DNA of 64,000 nucleotides from Tribonema minus (taxonomy: Eukaryota; Sar; Xanthophyceae; Tribonematales; Tribonemataceae), in contig JAFCMP010000019.1 of the NCBI GenBank assembly GCA_017506865.1, positions 310,001 to 374,000 on the forward strand, given 5' to 3'. Below the pieces are notes generated by a model. That model was not told the origin of the DNA and searched no databases. It worked only from the letters and a program-made list of their open reading frames with translations. Below are positions 1-11,938 of this stretch, piece by piece; the first letter of the stretch is position 1, and the number at the start of each line of letters is the position of its first letter. Made by a program: the position numbers and the translations under genes.

Positions 1-1
1 C

Positions 2-1159
2 GTTTGTGCAAGTGGCGTAAGCGCTAGCGCCCTTGGCCCTGCAGGTCCAGGGCTTGAGGGCGCGTCTTCCCAAGCACAAGCAGCAGCAGCGGCAGCGGCA
101 ATCGCGGCAGCAGTGGCGGCGGCGGCGATGGCGGCGGCAGCTGTTGTAGACGGCAGCGGGACAGCGCTCACCGCCGCCGCTCCTGCAACTGCTGCTGCTG
201 CTGCCACCACTGCTGCTGCCGCGCCAATGGCCAGCTTGATCAGGAGCCAGGAAGATAGCGTGCCCTTTCAAAGCAGCGCACGCAGTGTTGCTTCCGCCGC
301 ACCCTCCACAGCCAGTGACGAAGCAGTGGCGGACCGCAAAGTGAGCACCAACGCCGCCACTGCAGTAGTGCCCGCACCCAGGGCGCGCGGTGCTATGCGT
401 GCTTCCATGGCGGCAAGCGCGGAGCGCAGCGCGCGCATCGCCGCCACCTCTGCTGCCGCTGCCAGCACGCCCCGCAGCGATCAAGGCTGCGCCAGCGCTG
501 CCGTGGCAGCACACACGATCAGCGCCGCTGAGATCCACGTCAGCAGCAGCGACACGGTTCGCGCCGTGTTGCCGGCAGTGAGCCCCAGTGCTCAGCACCT
601 AAGCTCGGCCGCAGACCAGTGCGCTGCCGCCGCCGCCGCTGCCGCCGCTGCCCCCGCCCCCGCGGTCGCCATCCCTCCAGCAGAGCCTCTAGCTACTCTG
701 GCCGTCAATGCAGCGGCCGCCGCAGCAGCGGCGGCGGCAGCGGAGGCAGCGGAGGCGCAGCCGACCATAAAGGCAGCGCGCGCAACGTGGCCCGCGAGCA
801 GCGCCGCCGCTGCTGCCGCCGCGGCCGTGCCGCGCTGGAGCTGCTTCACGGACCCCGCTAGCGGCCAGCCCTACTTCTTCGATGCGGCGGCGGGCGTGAG
901 CACGTGGGACGTGCCCGAGGAATTTGCGCCGGCGTCGCCCGCGGAGCGCGCGCCAAGCTCCACGCAGCTGAGCGTTGAGGAGGGGGGGGGCGGGGAAGGG
1001 GGGAGTGACTACAGCGTCGATTTCGAGGCGTCGGTTGGCGATGGCGGCGGCGCCGCCGCGGCGGCGGAGGAGCAGGAGGAGAGCGCCTATGAGCTGCGTC
1101 TGCTGCGTGGCACGGGGAGCTCTTACGGCATTGACGTGGGGGTGTCCACATATTGGTAG
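2..1159 (+). CDS. WW-domain protein, C-terminal part (5' end outside window)
   Basis: The frame is open from base 2 to the TAG at 1157-1159, about 385 residues, so the gene or exon begins before the window. Most of it is low-complexity Ala/Ser/Pro with poly-Ala blocks. Near the C-terminus (about nt 830-930) is a recognisable WW domain: a first Trp in RWSCFTDP, a central aromatic block QPYFF and a second Trp in STWDVPEEF. WW domains bind proline-rich peptides in signalling, splicing and transcription proteins. After it comes a Gly/Glu-rich acidic tail ending in SSYGIDVGVSTYW. The partner and full architecture cannot be told. An ATG at nt 128 and others lie in frame, but reading continues upstream, so I do not assign a start. 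Confidence 0.75.
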   Translation, partial: VCASGVSASALGPAGPGLEGASSQAQAAAAAAAIAAAVAAAAMAAAAVVDGSGTALTAAAPATAAAAATTAAAAPMASLIRSQEDSVPFQSSARSVASAAPSTASDEAVADRKVSTNAATAVVPAPRARGAMRASMAASAERSARIAATSAAAASTPRSDQGCASAAVAAHTISAAEIHVSSSDTVRAVLPAVSPSAQHLSSAADQCAAAAAAAAAAPAPAVAIPPAEPLATLAVNAAAAAAAAAAAEAAEAQPTIKAARATWPASSAAAAAAAAVPRWSCFTDPASGQPYFFDAAAGVSTWDVPEEFAPASPAERAPSSTQLSVEEGGGGEGGSDYSVDFEASVGDGGGAAAAAEEQEESAYELRLLRGTGSSYGIDVGVSTYW

Positions 1160-2472
1160 TCGAATGACTTAGTTTACTGTCGATACGTTTGAATCCGTCT
1201 CTGCTGGAAGGTTGACTGTCGCTGCTCTCTGCATGCGCGTCACACTGTCGTTGCTGCCGCTGCTGCTTGTTCGCTGACGCATACAACACAGCTGCACCAA
1301 GCGCATGGCGCACTGCTGCAAATACTCACTTGCCAAGCGACATCAGTGATGCATGCAGTCAAGCATATGACACTGCCACACTTGGCTGGTGCTGATGCCC
1401 CCTGCCCCCATGCCCATCTGTGGCACATGCATGAAATTGCTGCAAGTATGGCTCACAATCGCATGCTAGTGCAGACAACAGTACGCAGCGGATATGGCCG
1501 GCATATGACTGTTCCACAACAAGCAGCACGGCAGGATAACGCGGTGATCACATGTATGCAGTGGTGCCAGACCGTAAAGAAGCCGCGCGTATATTGATGT
1601 TGGAACACGGAAAAGCAGGCATGTGTGATGTTGCTACGTTACCGCACGCAACTGTGGACACGCAACGAGGCGCCGCGGCGCCAGCAGCGGCGGCCGGACG
1701 TCTTCCTGCGAAGTACCACTTGCACAGCATCGCGCAAGTGGCACAGGCTGTGCAACTGGCACGTCACATACTTCAAGTATGAACATGGGGAGGCACGAGC
1801 TACTGAGCTACTGGTAACATCTATTCCCAACAACTGCTCTGCTTCCTGCGTGCCCTGCGCCGAGCGCGTCCGCTGCTGCTGCGGCGCCGCCGTGATCAAA
1901 ACGCCTCCGTCCAGTGTGCTGAGCGCTGCTGACAGCACAGTCTTGTGTGATGATGTACTATCAATGGAACTGTGCTCGGTGTGCGCCGATCTGCCTGAAT
2001 CTCCACCTCTCCGGCAGCGTTGGCACTGGAATGCGCAAAGAGACGCACGGCGCGCCAGTGCGCAGCCAAGACCCCAGCGCGCTGTGGCAGAGCCGCTGCC
2101 TGAGCCGGCAGCACCGTCATCTGCTGCTGCTGTTGCGGTGGTGCGCTTTCCACGGCTGCTGCTGCATGCTCATCCCTGAGCGCTGCGGCAGCATTGTGCC
2201 GGTGCCCAACGGCATTTAAGCGGTGGCTGCAGAAGCGGCCGCACCGCCGCAACAACCGCCGCCGCCACCAGCAGCAGAACCGCTGCCGCTACACCACCAC
2301 CAGACCACCACCAGCAGCAGCAGCAGCAGCAGCGCTAGTGCTCACGCGACGCGCGCCCCTCACTGCGCCTCATGCGCCTCCTCCGCCATACCACCACTAC
2401 CAGCGGCAGCAGCAGCAGCGGCATCGGCAGCGGCAGCGGCAGCGGCAGCAGTTATCACACGATAAGCACGCC
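1160..2472. other. Intergenic region between convergent genes
   Basis: This is the 3' space between the WW gene (+) and the aminotransferase (-). It holds CAG/GCC trinucleotide-rich stretches, dense at 2230-2460, and open frames of low-complexity composition without a recognisable domain. I see no supportable gene. Confidence 0.5.
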
Positions 2473-5272
2473 TCACTGCGCCTCCTCCGCCGCCGTCTTG
2501 CGGCTCATCTCCGCGAGCGCCGCGGCCGCGGCGGCAAGCGTCTCGTCCGTCTTGCAGAAGCAGAAGCGCACGAAGCGCCCGCGCAGCGGATTCCCCTCCC
2601 CCTCCCCCTCCCCCCCCTCCCCCTCCTCCTCCCTCCGGAAGAACGGCGCCGTGGGGATCGCGATCACGCCGTGCTCCAGCGCGAGCCAGCGGCAGAACGC
2701 CCAGTCACGCGTCATGCGCGGCATCGCGGGCGTCCCCGCGCGCAGATACGCGGCGCTCACGCGCACGCGCGAGACGTCGCCGATGAGGAAGAAGCCGCCC
2801 TCGCCGCGCATGGTGGGAATGCCCGCGGCGTCGAGCGCTGCCGCGAGCGCGGCGCAGCGCTGCGCATACTGCGTGCGCAGCCAGTCATAGTAGCTCGCAT
2901 GGCCGCGGTACGGCTGGTCCGCGCGCTCCAGCGCAGTCGCCATGGCCTCCTGCGAAAGCGCCGAAGGGGGGGGGGGGACAGGGGGGGGATCAGAATACAT
3001 AGAAAAACATGCTGTTACCGAGGTAATAGGTTCACCTCCAGGGTTAGGCGGTACGGCTGGTCCGCGCGCTCCAGCGCCGTCGCCATGGCCTCCTGCGAAA
3101 CCGCCGAAGGGGGGGGGGGGGGGGAGGGGGGGGGGTCAGAAAATATGAAAAAAAACAGTTGTTGCTGAGTTTTAATAGGCTCACCTCCAGGGTTAGCTAG
3201 GGGCAGGGGAAGTTAGCTGCGGGCAAGGGAAGGGGCGGGGGCAACGGGGGGGTGGCGGCGACCAACGCGCACTGACCAACCATTCCGGTTGTGGGCGCTT
3301 CTGGGATGCGGGGAGCACTTTGAAACTGCCGTGTGCACAGCGTATACGGTCTTCGTTGACGTTCATGAGCAGCGCGAACACGAACAAGCATAGCTGTCAA
3401 TGGTGCGCAGTCAGTTGACAAACACAGCGCCTAAAGGCATGCATCATCAATTTTGCTCGACAACAAATCCAAACCCCACAATGAAAGCAGCCTCCACCTT
3501 GCACCTTGCACAAGGTCTGAGAGTAGGTGCTATCTAGCCTATGTCAGTGGTTGTGAGGGCTGGACAAGCAGCTGACGTTGGCCGACGCGAAAGCGTTGTA
3601 ACGGTTTGTAATTGCCATCACCAAGATTGTGTGGTGGCAGTCAACAAAATGGTGCCTCTGTCATGGAACAGGTGGCACTATATGCGCTCTGGTCTCAGCC
3701 ATGCGCGCCTGCAGAGCATGTGTGTGTATGGCGGCTCAAACCATACTCGGCATGTGGTTCGTACTGCACACGACACTCCAGAGAGCGAGCGGTGCTGCAT
3801 CATGCACTGTTGCAGCGACGCCCTGACATCACTGCGACCATGCACACGTAGCGCGCACAGTCGTGGTGAAGCACATTACGACGTATGTATATATTATGCA
3901 ACTGAACGTTAAGAACCGCACCAGCTGTACGCTGTACTCCCAAAGTGCACTGGAGTGCAGGGCATGCACTCTCATGAGCTGCACACACAAGTGGCGACTG
4001 TCACTACGCAGCATTGCCTGAACCATAGCGTTTCTGTGCACCACGTGCCACCACTGACAGCTGCTGCTGAAAACTCTGTGACAGTAGCCCTCTAAACCGC
4101 GGTGGGCTGTAGCACATCCACAGCAGTGCTCATTTGCAACTGCACAGGCATCAGAGTACAAAGTACTGTGATCGCTGAACGGCCTGTGCGCGCAAGTTGT
4201 GGGGCGCACCCAACTGCGTTGCTGCTGCAGTGTGCTCAAAGCGACACACGCTCTGAAGGCACCGCAGCGCGCAACGACAGACCCTGCGGCACGTGGCAGC
4301 GCAGGCCACGGAGGTTAGACGACAACTTCAACTATTACAAAGTGTGCAACTGACACCTGCAACACTGCATACACACCAGCTCACCTGCATGGGCGTCGCC
4401 GCGCAGAACTGCATGTACGGCAGCGCCGCGTGCACGTCGCGGATGAACCAGCGCGGCCCCAGCGCCCACCCGACCTGCCAGCCCGTCACGCTGAACGTCT
4501 TCCCCGCGCTGCTGATCGTCACCGTGCGGTCCCACATGCCCGGCAGCGTCGCAAAGTGGACGTGCCGCGAGGGCGACAGCGCTCCGCCCCCCCCTCCCCC
4601 TGCGCCGCCGCCGCTGTCCCCGTTGTCATCGCCGTACACCATGTACTTGTAGACCTCGTCGCTGATGACCATGGCGCGCGGGTGCGCGCGGATCGCGTCC
4701 GCTACCGCCAGCATCTCGTCGCGCGTGAACACCTTCCCCGTGGGGTTGTGGGGCGAGTTCAATATGATGGCGCGCGTGCGCGGCGTGATGGCGGCGCGCA
4801 GCGCGGCGGCGTCGAGGCGCCAGCGCTGCCCCTCCGTGGCGAGGGGGACGTAGACGGGGGTCCCCCCCGCCATCTCGATCTGCCCCACGTACAGGTCGAA
4901 GAAGGGCTCCAGCAGGATGACCTCGTCGCCGGGTGAGAGCAGGACCTGCATGGTCACGTACAGCGCCTGCGACGCGCCTATGGTGATGGCCACCTCCGCG
5001 TAGGGGTCCACCTCGCGGCCGAAGTGCTTGGTGTAGCGGCCGGCAAGCAGTTCTACGAGGCGGGGGTGTCCCGCTGTGCGAGTGTACTGGTTGTGGCCGG
5101 ATGTTATGGCGGCTATGCCTGCGTCGGTGACGAACTGTGGTGGCTCCCAGTTGGGGAACCCCTGGCCCAGATTGATGGCGCCCGTTTCGGCTGCGAGGGC
5201 ACTGAATTCTGACCAAACCGTGGGTCGTGGACTATTCTTTTTTTTCTTGGGAGTCTCAAAGGTGGCAGGCAT
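2473..5272 (-). CDS. KYAT: Kynurenine/cysteine-conjugate-type aminotransferase (PLP, class I)
   Basis: Two exons join in phase: 5272-4385 and 2949-2473, with donor CAG|GTGAGC at 4385/4384, acceptor CGCAG|GAG before 2949, and stop TGA at 2475-2473. The product is about 454 residues, close to the family length. Fold-type I aminotransferase landmarks run in order: INLGQGFPNWEPPQFV near the N-terminus, HNQYTRTAGHPRL, the substrate loop LNSPHNPTGK, ISDEVYKYMVY, and the PLP-lysine block SSAGKTFSVTGWQVGW, whose K forms the Schiff base. The C-terminal exon carries GEGGFFLIGDVS and the end of the fold. Family members transaminate kynurenine, glutamine or cysteine conjugates. Lineage inserts are Gly-rich after VYGDD and Glu/Gly-rich near the C-terminus. 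The start at 5272 is chosen because family similarity begins soon after it; an in-frame ATG at 5593 would add a possible targeting extension. The 1.4-kb intron begins with a duplicated exon edge. Confidence 0.9.
2905..3190 (-). repeat. Tandem duplication of aminotransferase exon-2 edge and acceptor
   Basis: A unit of 143 bp occurs twice (2905-3047 and 3048-about 3190). It holds the first coding bases of the last exon, the acceptor, a long G run (C run in gene sense) and a short AT-rich piece ending in tcacctccagggttag. The copy at 2905 abuts the functional exon; the other is a decoy inside the intron. Confidence 0.85.
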
Positions 5273-5914
5273 GCTGTCGTGAGCAGTGTCGCTGGAATGA
5301 GATGCGCTCTCTGCAAAGTCGCAGGGCCCATCGAAGCACACGTTGGCAGTGGGGTGGGTCTCCGCAGCTGGCACTGCAGCTAGGCTCGCTGCAGCAGCTG
5401 CTGCTGCTTCTGCTGCTGCTGTTTGTCGATGGACGTGGCTGCAATGCAGGGATGGACGTTTGTAAGGAGCCAGCAGAGGACTTGGCAACCAGCCTAGGCC
5501 TCCATCGATGGCCAGAGCTAAGCAACAGGAGCCAACAGCAGTTCCCAAATACCGTCGGGGCCTTGCGTGTGCGTGTTTGCTGTGCGTCGGCATGCTGCTG
5601 TGAGATGGCGCAGTGCTGTGCACGTGCCTATATGACTGCAGCTGTGTCCACCGCAATCCCTGCCACAGTCAGCGCCGCGTCACACACACAGCTTCGTAAG
5701 AAGCTCGACTCGTCAGAATGGAATTGGGTTGAATTGTCAATGACTGCATGAACGGCGGCTGTGCTCGATGTTACTCGCCTGTGTGATGCAATTGAAGCCA
5801 TCAGGGCGGACAGGAGAAAGATTGTTGTTGCGCTGTGACAAGCACCTTCTAGCGCTACGAGGAGGGAGGGTAGGGGAGCGGCCTGCAGTGCTTACTGTTG
5901 GCGTAGGGGAAACC
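5273..5914. promoter_or_regulatory. Putative shared promoter of divergent KYAT and MRG15 genes
   Basis: The two genes are head to head with about 640 bp between chosen starts, or about 320 bp if the KYAT start at 5593 is used. The segment includes a CTG/CAG-rich stretch at 5390-5430. I see no clear TATA box; the promoter role is inferred from gene orientation. Confidence 0.4.
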
Positions 5915-8900
5915 ATGGGCAGAACTGCTGCCGAGAAAAGGGGGCCGAAGTATTCACAAGAGGAACAGGTGTTTGTTCAAGATGATGGGCTGCTCTACAA
6001 GGCCAGGATCATGAAGGTGACAAGCGGGAGCGACGGGCACTCGTTTGCGTGCAGCACCACTTGCTCAGCAAGGCTTGGATGGCGTAGTCCGCTTCTGGCG
6101 TGTTTAGCCCACCAAGGTTCAGCCGCGATTGTCGCAGTTGAATTAATTCTGGGATGGCAGAGTTCATTTTCCTGTGCACAGGCACAGCAGGACCTCAAAT
6201 GCTGCGGCTTTTGTTATGCAATGGTTATCTTGACTTCGCAATCATTTGCTGGCGCAGCAGTGTCGTGCCACTGCAGCGTCTCAAAAACACCGTTGGCCAG
6301 CTCACAGCTTTCTGTGTGGCACTTTTCTGGCTCTCAGCAACACCTCATATATGTAATCTTACAGACACGCCCATTTGACGAGATATCGCTTGGGGACAAC
6401 TTGTAGGGGCGGTACCAACGCAGTATCGCAGTGGATGCAGCCATCTCTGCCGCCAGCGCGCTCTCAGGCCAACATCAACCTGGTGACAGTTGTAACTGTT
6501 GAATTGTAGATCGGCACCTCAGACTGTGCCACTTTTGCACTGAGGAGCAATAGTGCTGCTAAAATGGGCATTACGTAGTGCACTATGATGCCATTGCCTA
6601 CTGAACTTTCGTTCTCCGTTTTGGATCGCGTTTGCCCTGCAGCTCAAGCAGACCGATGACGGCAAGCATCACTACTTTGTACATTACCTGGGCTGGAATT
6701 CGCGGTGGGATAAGTGGAGCGAGGAGCAGGAGCTCATGCCTGATGGGCCAGAGGTACATTTATCGCTCTGATGAAACTGGAATTGTGCTGACAGCTCGTT
6801 TTGCAGGCCATATCTGCATTTTGCCAACCACTTCAGTGTGTTTTGTGGCAGGGGCAGATCTACTCCTCCTGTGACCGCAAACACGACAATGTGAATGGCG
6901 GCGGGTTGGCTGGAGCTCAGCAGTAAGGAAGTGGGCACTGTCAGCGCTTTCCATTCAATAGATGCATGGCGAGCAGCTTTGTGGTAGCTGTGCAGCTCAC
7001 TCTTAGGTGGCAGCTACACTGCTGGAGCCACCAGCGAGATGTAGCACCACAGGCTGACCACAAGGGGCTGGTGCATGCACAGTAAACCTGATCATCATTT
7101 TAATCGGATATTGCTGCCTCCCGTGCTGTAGCCATGCAATAGGCTGGGTTGGCGCCACCTCTGTGATATGGAGCAAGCTGCCACCCATGTTCACCACACA
7201 CCATCAATCATCTCCTATGTGGTAGCGCCTGGGTGCTGGACACTGGATCGCATCAACGAGTTCGTCTACCCTTTTCAGTGCAGTGCTTGCACACGGTAGA
7301 CTGCCACATCAGTCCAGAAACTGCCACCTCAAAAGTTACAAGTGGCCAATGACTGCAGCAGCGGCGACCACGGTTACTGGTGGAAGGCACTTGCGGCTAA
7401 TCATCCCTTGTCACCTAGAGCTCAACGATCTTTGTGATTCGTTTTTCATACAAGTGGGCAGAGCATGGGCCGCCGTGATGTTGAAGTTGTTGTTTGGAGC
7501 TGTTGTCGCCGGTTCTGCACATGGGCATGATCAAATGGCGCTTGTGCATGCAGCCTCTCAACGAGGTAGTCGTGAAGGGCAACCTTGCACGTGCACGCCG
7601 TAAATTGAATTCCGTCGATGCAGCAGTCGAACATGGACGTTTAGTCAGCCCTCAGGGCAGTGATTTTGCCGGCACTGCGGTGTAGTGGTTGAATCGAGGG
7701 GTGCTGAAGCAGGAGGTCAAGACTCAGGCACAGGTTCACAGCGTACATGTCACCGTAGGTTACGGTATGTTACCGTGGGGACAATGTGCTTGCAGCACGC
7801 TGCAAGATGTGCTATGCATATTATGCTCGCCTTCAACGGCTGCAGCCATCGTGGCAACTGCGACGCACATCGCTCAGAGCGCCGGTGGCAGTGGCACACC
7901 CAGTCCAACGCCGATGGGCGGTCCATACAGGCAGACACGCGCAGTTTCAGGCAGTTTCAAACCTAATCCACCAGTTTGGACTGCAGCGCAACCCCCCAAC
8001 TTCCCGTCACGTGACTCTCCGCCCCCCCTGCCCCTTGCACAAACGCGCGCGCACGCCGGCGCTCTGAGCATCAGCATGGCGAGAGGCGTGCAGAACATGT
8101 TCACTCTGTGCCTGCGTCTTGTGACACTCGGCATGCGCTCTGAGCATCAGCTTGGCGAGAGGCATGATAAACATACTTCACTCCGTGCCCACGTCTTGTG
8201 ACACGTCTTGTGACGGCAGTCGGAGGAGCTGCAGAAGCGCCTCAAGGACGAGATCAAGCAGCGCCAGGGCGCACCCAAGGCCGCCGTGCGCAAGTCCATC
8301 AGCGGCGGCGGCGGCGGCGGCAGCGCGGGCGAGGGCGACGGCGGCGGCGACGGCGGCGGCGACGGCGGCGCCGCGCGCAAGAAGCCGCGCATCGACACCA
8401 AGGCCGCCACGGAGGACGACAGCGAGCTCGCGCAGATCAAGCTGCCGATTCCGTTCACGCTCAAGCGGCAGCTCGTGCAGGACTGGGAGAACGTCACGCA
8501 GGTGCGCGCGCGCGGCCGGCCGCGGCGCGGTGCGGCAGCGCTCCGTGAAGCGGGGCGGTTGCGCTGCGCCGCGCGAGTGTGTTTGTGCGAGCATTATGTT
8601 TGGATGCGCAGCGCTCGGCGTATTTGCAGTTGTGCCCTGCGGCGGCGCTCGTTCGACGCGAGCGCCGGAGCCGCGCAGCGCCAGCATACTGCCGTGAGGG
8701 GCCTCAGCACATTGTGTTCTGTCTGCAAGAGGCTGGGCTGAACGACCACCGCGCAGCTCGCACACGCTCGCTGTACCATGTCAATGCCCAATACACCTGC
8801 ACTGGGCTTTACTGTTTCTGATGCACCCCGCCTTTGCCACCGCCGCCCCCTGCGGAGTACAGAAAGCCGCTCTGCCTGCTGCCATGCAAGTGCAGCGCCG

Positions 8901-10494
8901 CGCATGCCCCTGAGAGTGTTTGTACTAAACGAGGCCTTGCTGCGCGGCTGCACGACTCTGCCAGCACGCCCGCAGCCTGCACACGTGCGCTGCTGCTGCT
9001 ACTCAAGCGCCTTGAGCGCTGCTGCTGCCGCCGCTGCCGCGTCCTCGATAGATCTGCTTTGTTTAAGAGGCTGGGCTCTACGGCCACCACACAGCCTGCA
9101 TGCCTGTTCCACACCCTCTGCGGCCTTCACACAAGCACCAACTTATCTCCTCATGCGCCTCCCACGCACGGCTCCCGCTGCTGCCGCCGCCGCGCAGGAG
9201 CCGCGCTGCCTGCTGCCGCTGCCGCGCGCGCGCACCGCCGCGCACGTCCTTGACGCGTTCATCGAGTCCAAGCGCGGCGCGTGCACGGCGGCGCAGCTCG
9301 CGCGCTTCCGCGAGCTCGTGGACGGCCTGCGCCTGTACTTTGACCGCGCGCTGCCGCTGATACTGCTGTACGCGCACGAGCGCGAGCACCACGCCGCGGT
9401 GGTGGCGCACAACAAGGGGCGCGCCGCGAGCGAGCTGTACGGCGCGGAGCACCTGCTGCGGCTGTTCACCAAGCTGCCGGCGCTCCTCGCGCAGACGAAC
9501 CTCAACAGCAACGAGGTCGGGCAGCTGCAGGTGCGTGCGCGCTGCGTGTTGCTGCAGAAAGTTGTGTCGAAGACCGCACAGTTTTTTTTTGCCGGGGTGT
9601 CGCACTGTGAGAACTGGTGGGTGTTGTGCGAGGAAAATGTTGGAGTGCTTTGTACTGGTATACCTTCTGTATGCACCTGCTGCGGCTCTTTACCAGGCTG
9701 CTCGCGCAGACGATCCTCAACGAGGTCGGGTAGCTGCAGGTATGTGCGCGCTGCGTGTTGCCCGACGAGGGTCCCGTCTAAGACGGCACAGGTTTCGCGA
9801 GGTGGCGCACTGTGAAAGGTGATGGGTGTTGTTGAGGCCAAGTACACAGGAGCGCTTGGTACTCAGCACGGCACCTGTTACTCAGTCCAACCTCAAGTGC
9901 GAAGTTTGGGCAGCGGTAGCATGTGTACACGAATGTCGAGACGTACACGAATGTGAGGTGGTGATGAGCAACAGCTGGATAGTGTTAGCAGCAAAATTTT
10001 CACGGGTGATCGACGAACCTCAGCACTGAGATGGTGCAGTTGCAGGTGCACAACAGTGCGTGCACTGACGACATGATGAATGGCAAGCGCTACTGTCCCT
10101 ATTAGTGTCCCATGTGCAATGCTGGCTCGTTGCTACGAGCGGTGGGGGGGAGGCTATGTGATTTCATTGCCAAGTGACGGTGGCACATCAAGTTCGCGAA
10201 CAGAACTGCTACCACACTTTTTTCCGGAGTCCATCTTAGTGTTGGTGAATGGTCTGCGGGCGAGGTGGCTGTTCATGCACCGCACAGCCGCCATACTTTA
10301 CATAATTACCCACATGTCATGCTGCATAGTTGTTTACCAAGGATGCTCATTTGCTCTGCGTCTGCTGCTGTGCGTGTGCGCCGCAGGCAAAGCTAGGCGA
10401 ATTCCTGAAATATATGCAGAAGAATGCGGGCGAGCTCTTCCACGGCGACTATAGAGTGGCCACAGAAGTCATGGCTGAACTCACTGAGAAGTAG
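5915..10494 (+). CDS. MORF4L1: MRG15/EAF3-like chromo-domain and MRG-domain protein
   Basis: Five exons keep one frame: 5915-6016, 6643-6753, 8220-8501, 9198-9530 and 10387-10494 (TAG), giving 311 residues. Exons 1-2 form the chromo barrel: VFVQDDGLLYKARIMK joins a segment with HYFVHYLGWNSRWDKWSEE, whose aromatic residues suit methyl-lysine binding. Exon 3 has a basic Gly-rich linker, then ELAQIKLPIPFTLKRQLVQD, the start of the MRG domain. Exon 4 continues it with SELYGAEHLLRLFTKLPALL, and exon 5 ends with AKLGEFLKYMQKNAGELF. Family members (human MRG15, yeast Eaf3) read H3K36 methylation within NuA4/TIP60 acetyltransferase and Sin3/Rpd3S deacetylase complexes in the nucleus. Length fits the family (about 320-400). 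An in-frame ATG at 5768 exists, but the extra residues look non-homologous. Introns 2 and 4 contain duplicated exon edges. Confidence 0.93.
7342..7450 (+). repeat. Dispersed repeat element, copy 1
   Basis: About 105 bp match other copies in this window: 16850-16925 (-), 17515-17625 (-) and 57590-57640 (+). The shared core reads gcggctaaccatcccttgtc followed by acctagagctcaacgatctt and tgattcgt. Here it sits in an MRG15 intron. No coding capacity is visible. It could be a MITE-like or other short non-autonomous element; I could not define terminal repeats or target duplications. Confidence 0.7.
8066..8211 (+). repeat. 75-bp tandem duplication beside MRG15 exon 3 acceptor
   Basis: Two diverged copies start with tctgagcatcag at 8066 and 8141, each including catgataaac- or cagaacatg-type sequence and a gtcttgtgaca block. 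The second copy ends just before the acceptor of exon 3 at 8219. Confidence 0.7.
9450..9850 (+). repeat. Tandem duplication of MRG15 exon 4 edge and donor
   Basis: The last about 80 bp of exon 4, the donor CTGCAG|GTGCGTGCG and roughly 120 bp of intron recur about 221 bp downstream, from 9671. The copy has ctcaacgaggtcgggtagct and a donor-like gcaggtatgtgcgcg; a TAG now stands in the former coding frame. Confidence 0.85.
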
Positions 10495-11004
10495 CTGACG
10501 ATCTGCTGGACCAGACGATGTATTTCCATCCCCTTTGTGTAATATATGCACCCTGTACAGCCTCAATAGTACATGCTGTGAATGTTGACTCTTTTGCTGC
10601 AATGTTGTGTGCCTCAGCACTGCTGTGTGTTGTATATATCCTGTTGCATGTCTCATGTCACGTTGCATGGCTTGTGTACGCCTGTGCAGAGATCTGGTGA
10701 AATCTTTACAGAGATCACTGTTCAACAGAGATCACTGTTCAACATATAGGCGAGTCAACGTCTGCATCACATGATCCTCATGAGAGTCAGAGCAAAACAG
10801 CAGCAGGCAGGGTGGGCCATTGTTGCTGCCGGCCGCTGCCATTTCTGCTTTGCAATGCGAGGAGGCAAACCTGCAGCAGTGGCTGCATGGTGCGCGCTGG
10901 GACCTGTAGCAACTAGAGGTCTGCTGACGCAACTAGGAGGGCTGCAACAGCTGCGCACCTCGAGAACATGCGGAATGCTCGCATCAGGGGAGAGGGCGCT
11001 GCAC

Positions 11005-11799
11005 ATGGGCAGACAGAGAGATGGCGAAGCGCCCAAGAGCGATGGCAAGAAGAAAGGCAAAGCGATGACAAAATCTAATCTGCCCACCAAAGTCTGTGCA
11101 ACTTGCGGCAGGTACGACTTTGCCATTGCCATGAACAATCGCTCGTTTGATTTTATGTGCCATCAGACATGACATTCGGCTGCAAGGTTTGATGCCAATT
11201 ACATTTGTTGCTAGTCCACAGACCTGCCAGACATTGGAATTCATTTCGCCTTGCCTGCGACAGGCCTTTCGAGTGGCGCAAGAAATGGGCTGCAGTGTGG
11301 GACGACGTCAAGTACTGCAGCGATCGGTGTCGCAACTCACGACCCAAGGGCGATGCCGCAGACGCCTCATCAGAATCAGCCTCATGGCGCAGCGGCGGCA
11401 GCAGCAACAGCAGCAGCAGCGGCACGCGCGCCGCCACCGCCAGCAGCAGCATCACCCCCGGCAGCATGCCGCCACCCTTGCACAGCCAGCAGCGGCGCCG
11501 CCTGATGACGGTGCCGCTGGCGGCCATCGCCGCCCCCGCCCTCCTGCTCCGCCCGCGCGCTGCCGCCGCCGCACGCGCTCCGCCGCCCACATCCGCCGAA
11601 GTCGAAGCGGTGCTGCGCAATATCCAGTGGGACGATGAGTCGCCCTTTACGAAATCCGACTTTGCGCGCCTCGACGCGTCGCCCGACGCGCGCTTCTACG
11701 ACGCGCCCAAGCTCGTGGAGCACGTGGACGCAGGCGCCGTCGCCGCGCTGCGCGCATTCTACGCGCGCCTGCTGCTGCGCAACGTCGCGCGCGACCGCT

Positions 11800-11847
<48 letters not shown>

Positions 11848-11906
11848 GCGGCGCCGACGGTAGCGTTGGCAGTGACAATAGCGCCAGCGGCGGCGGCGGC
11901 GGCGGG

Positions 11907-11938
<32 letters not shown>

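Noticed and set aside
2194-3168. 324-codon plus-strand frame over the aminotransferase C-terminus
   Set aside because: The opposite strand encodes a conserved PLP enzyme; this frame is Arg-rich antisense shadow.
5594-5656. Upstream start of the aminotransferase at 5656
   Set aside because: The codon there is TTG; the first in-frame ATG is at 5593 and homology starts only after 5272.
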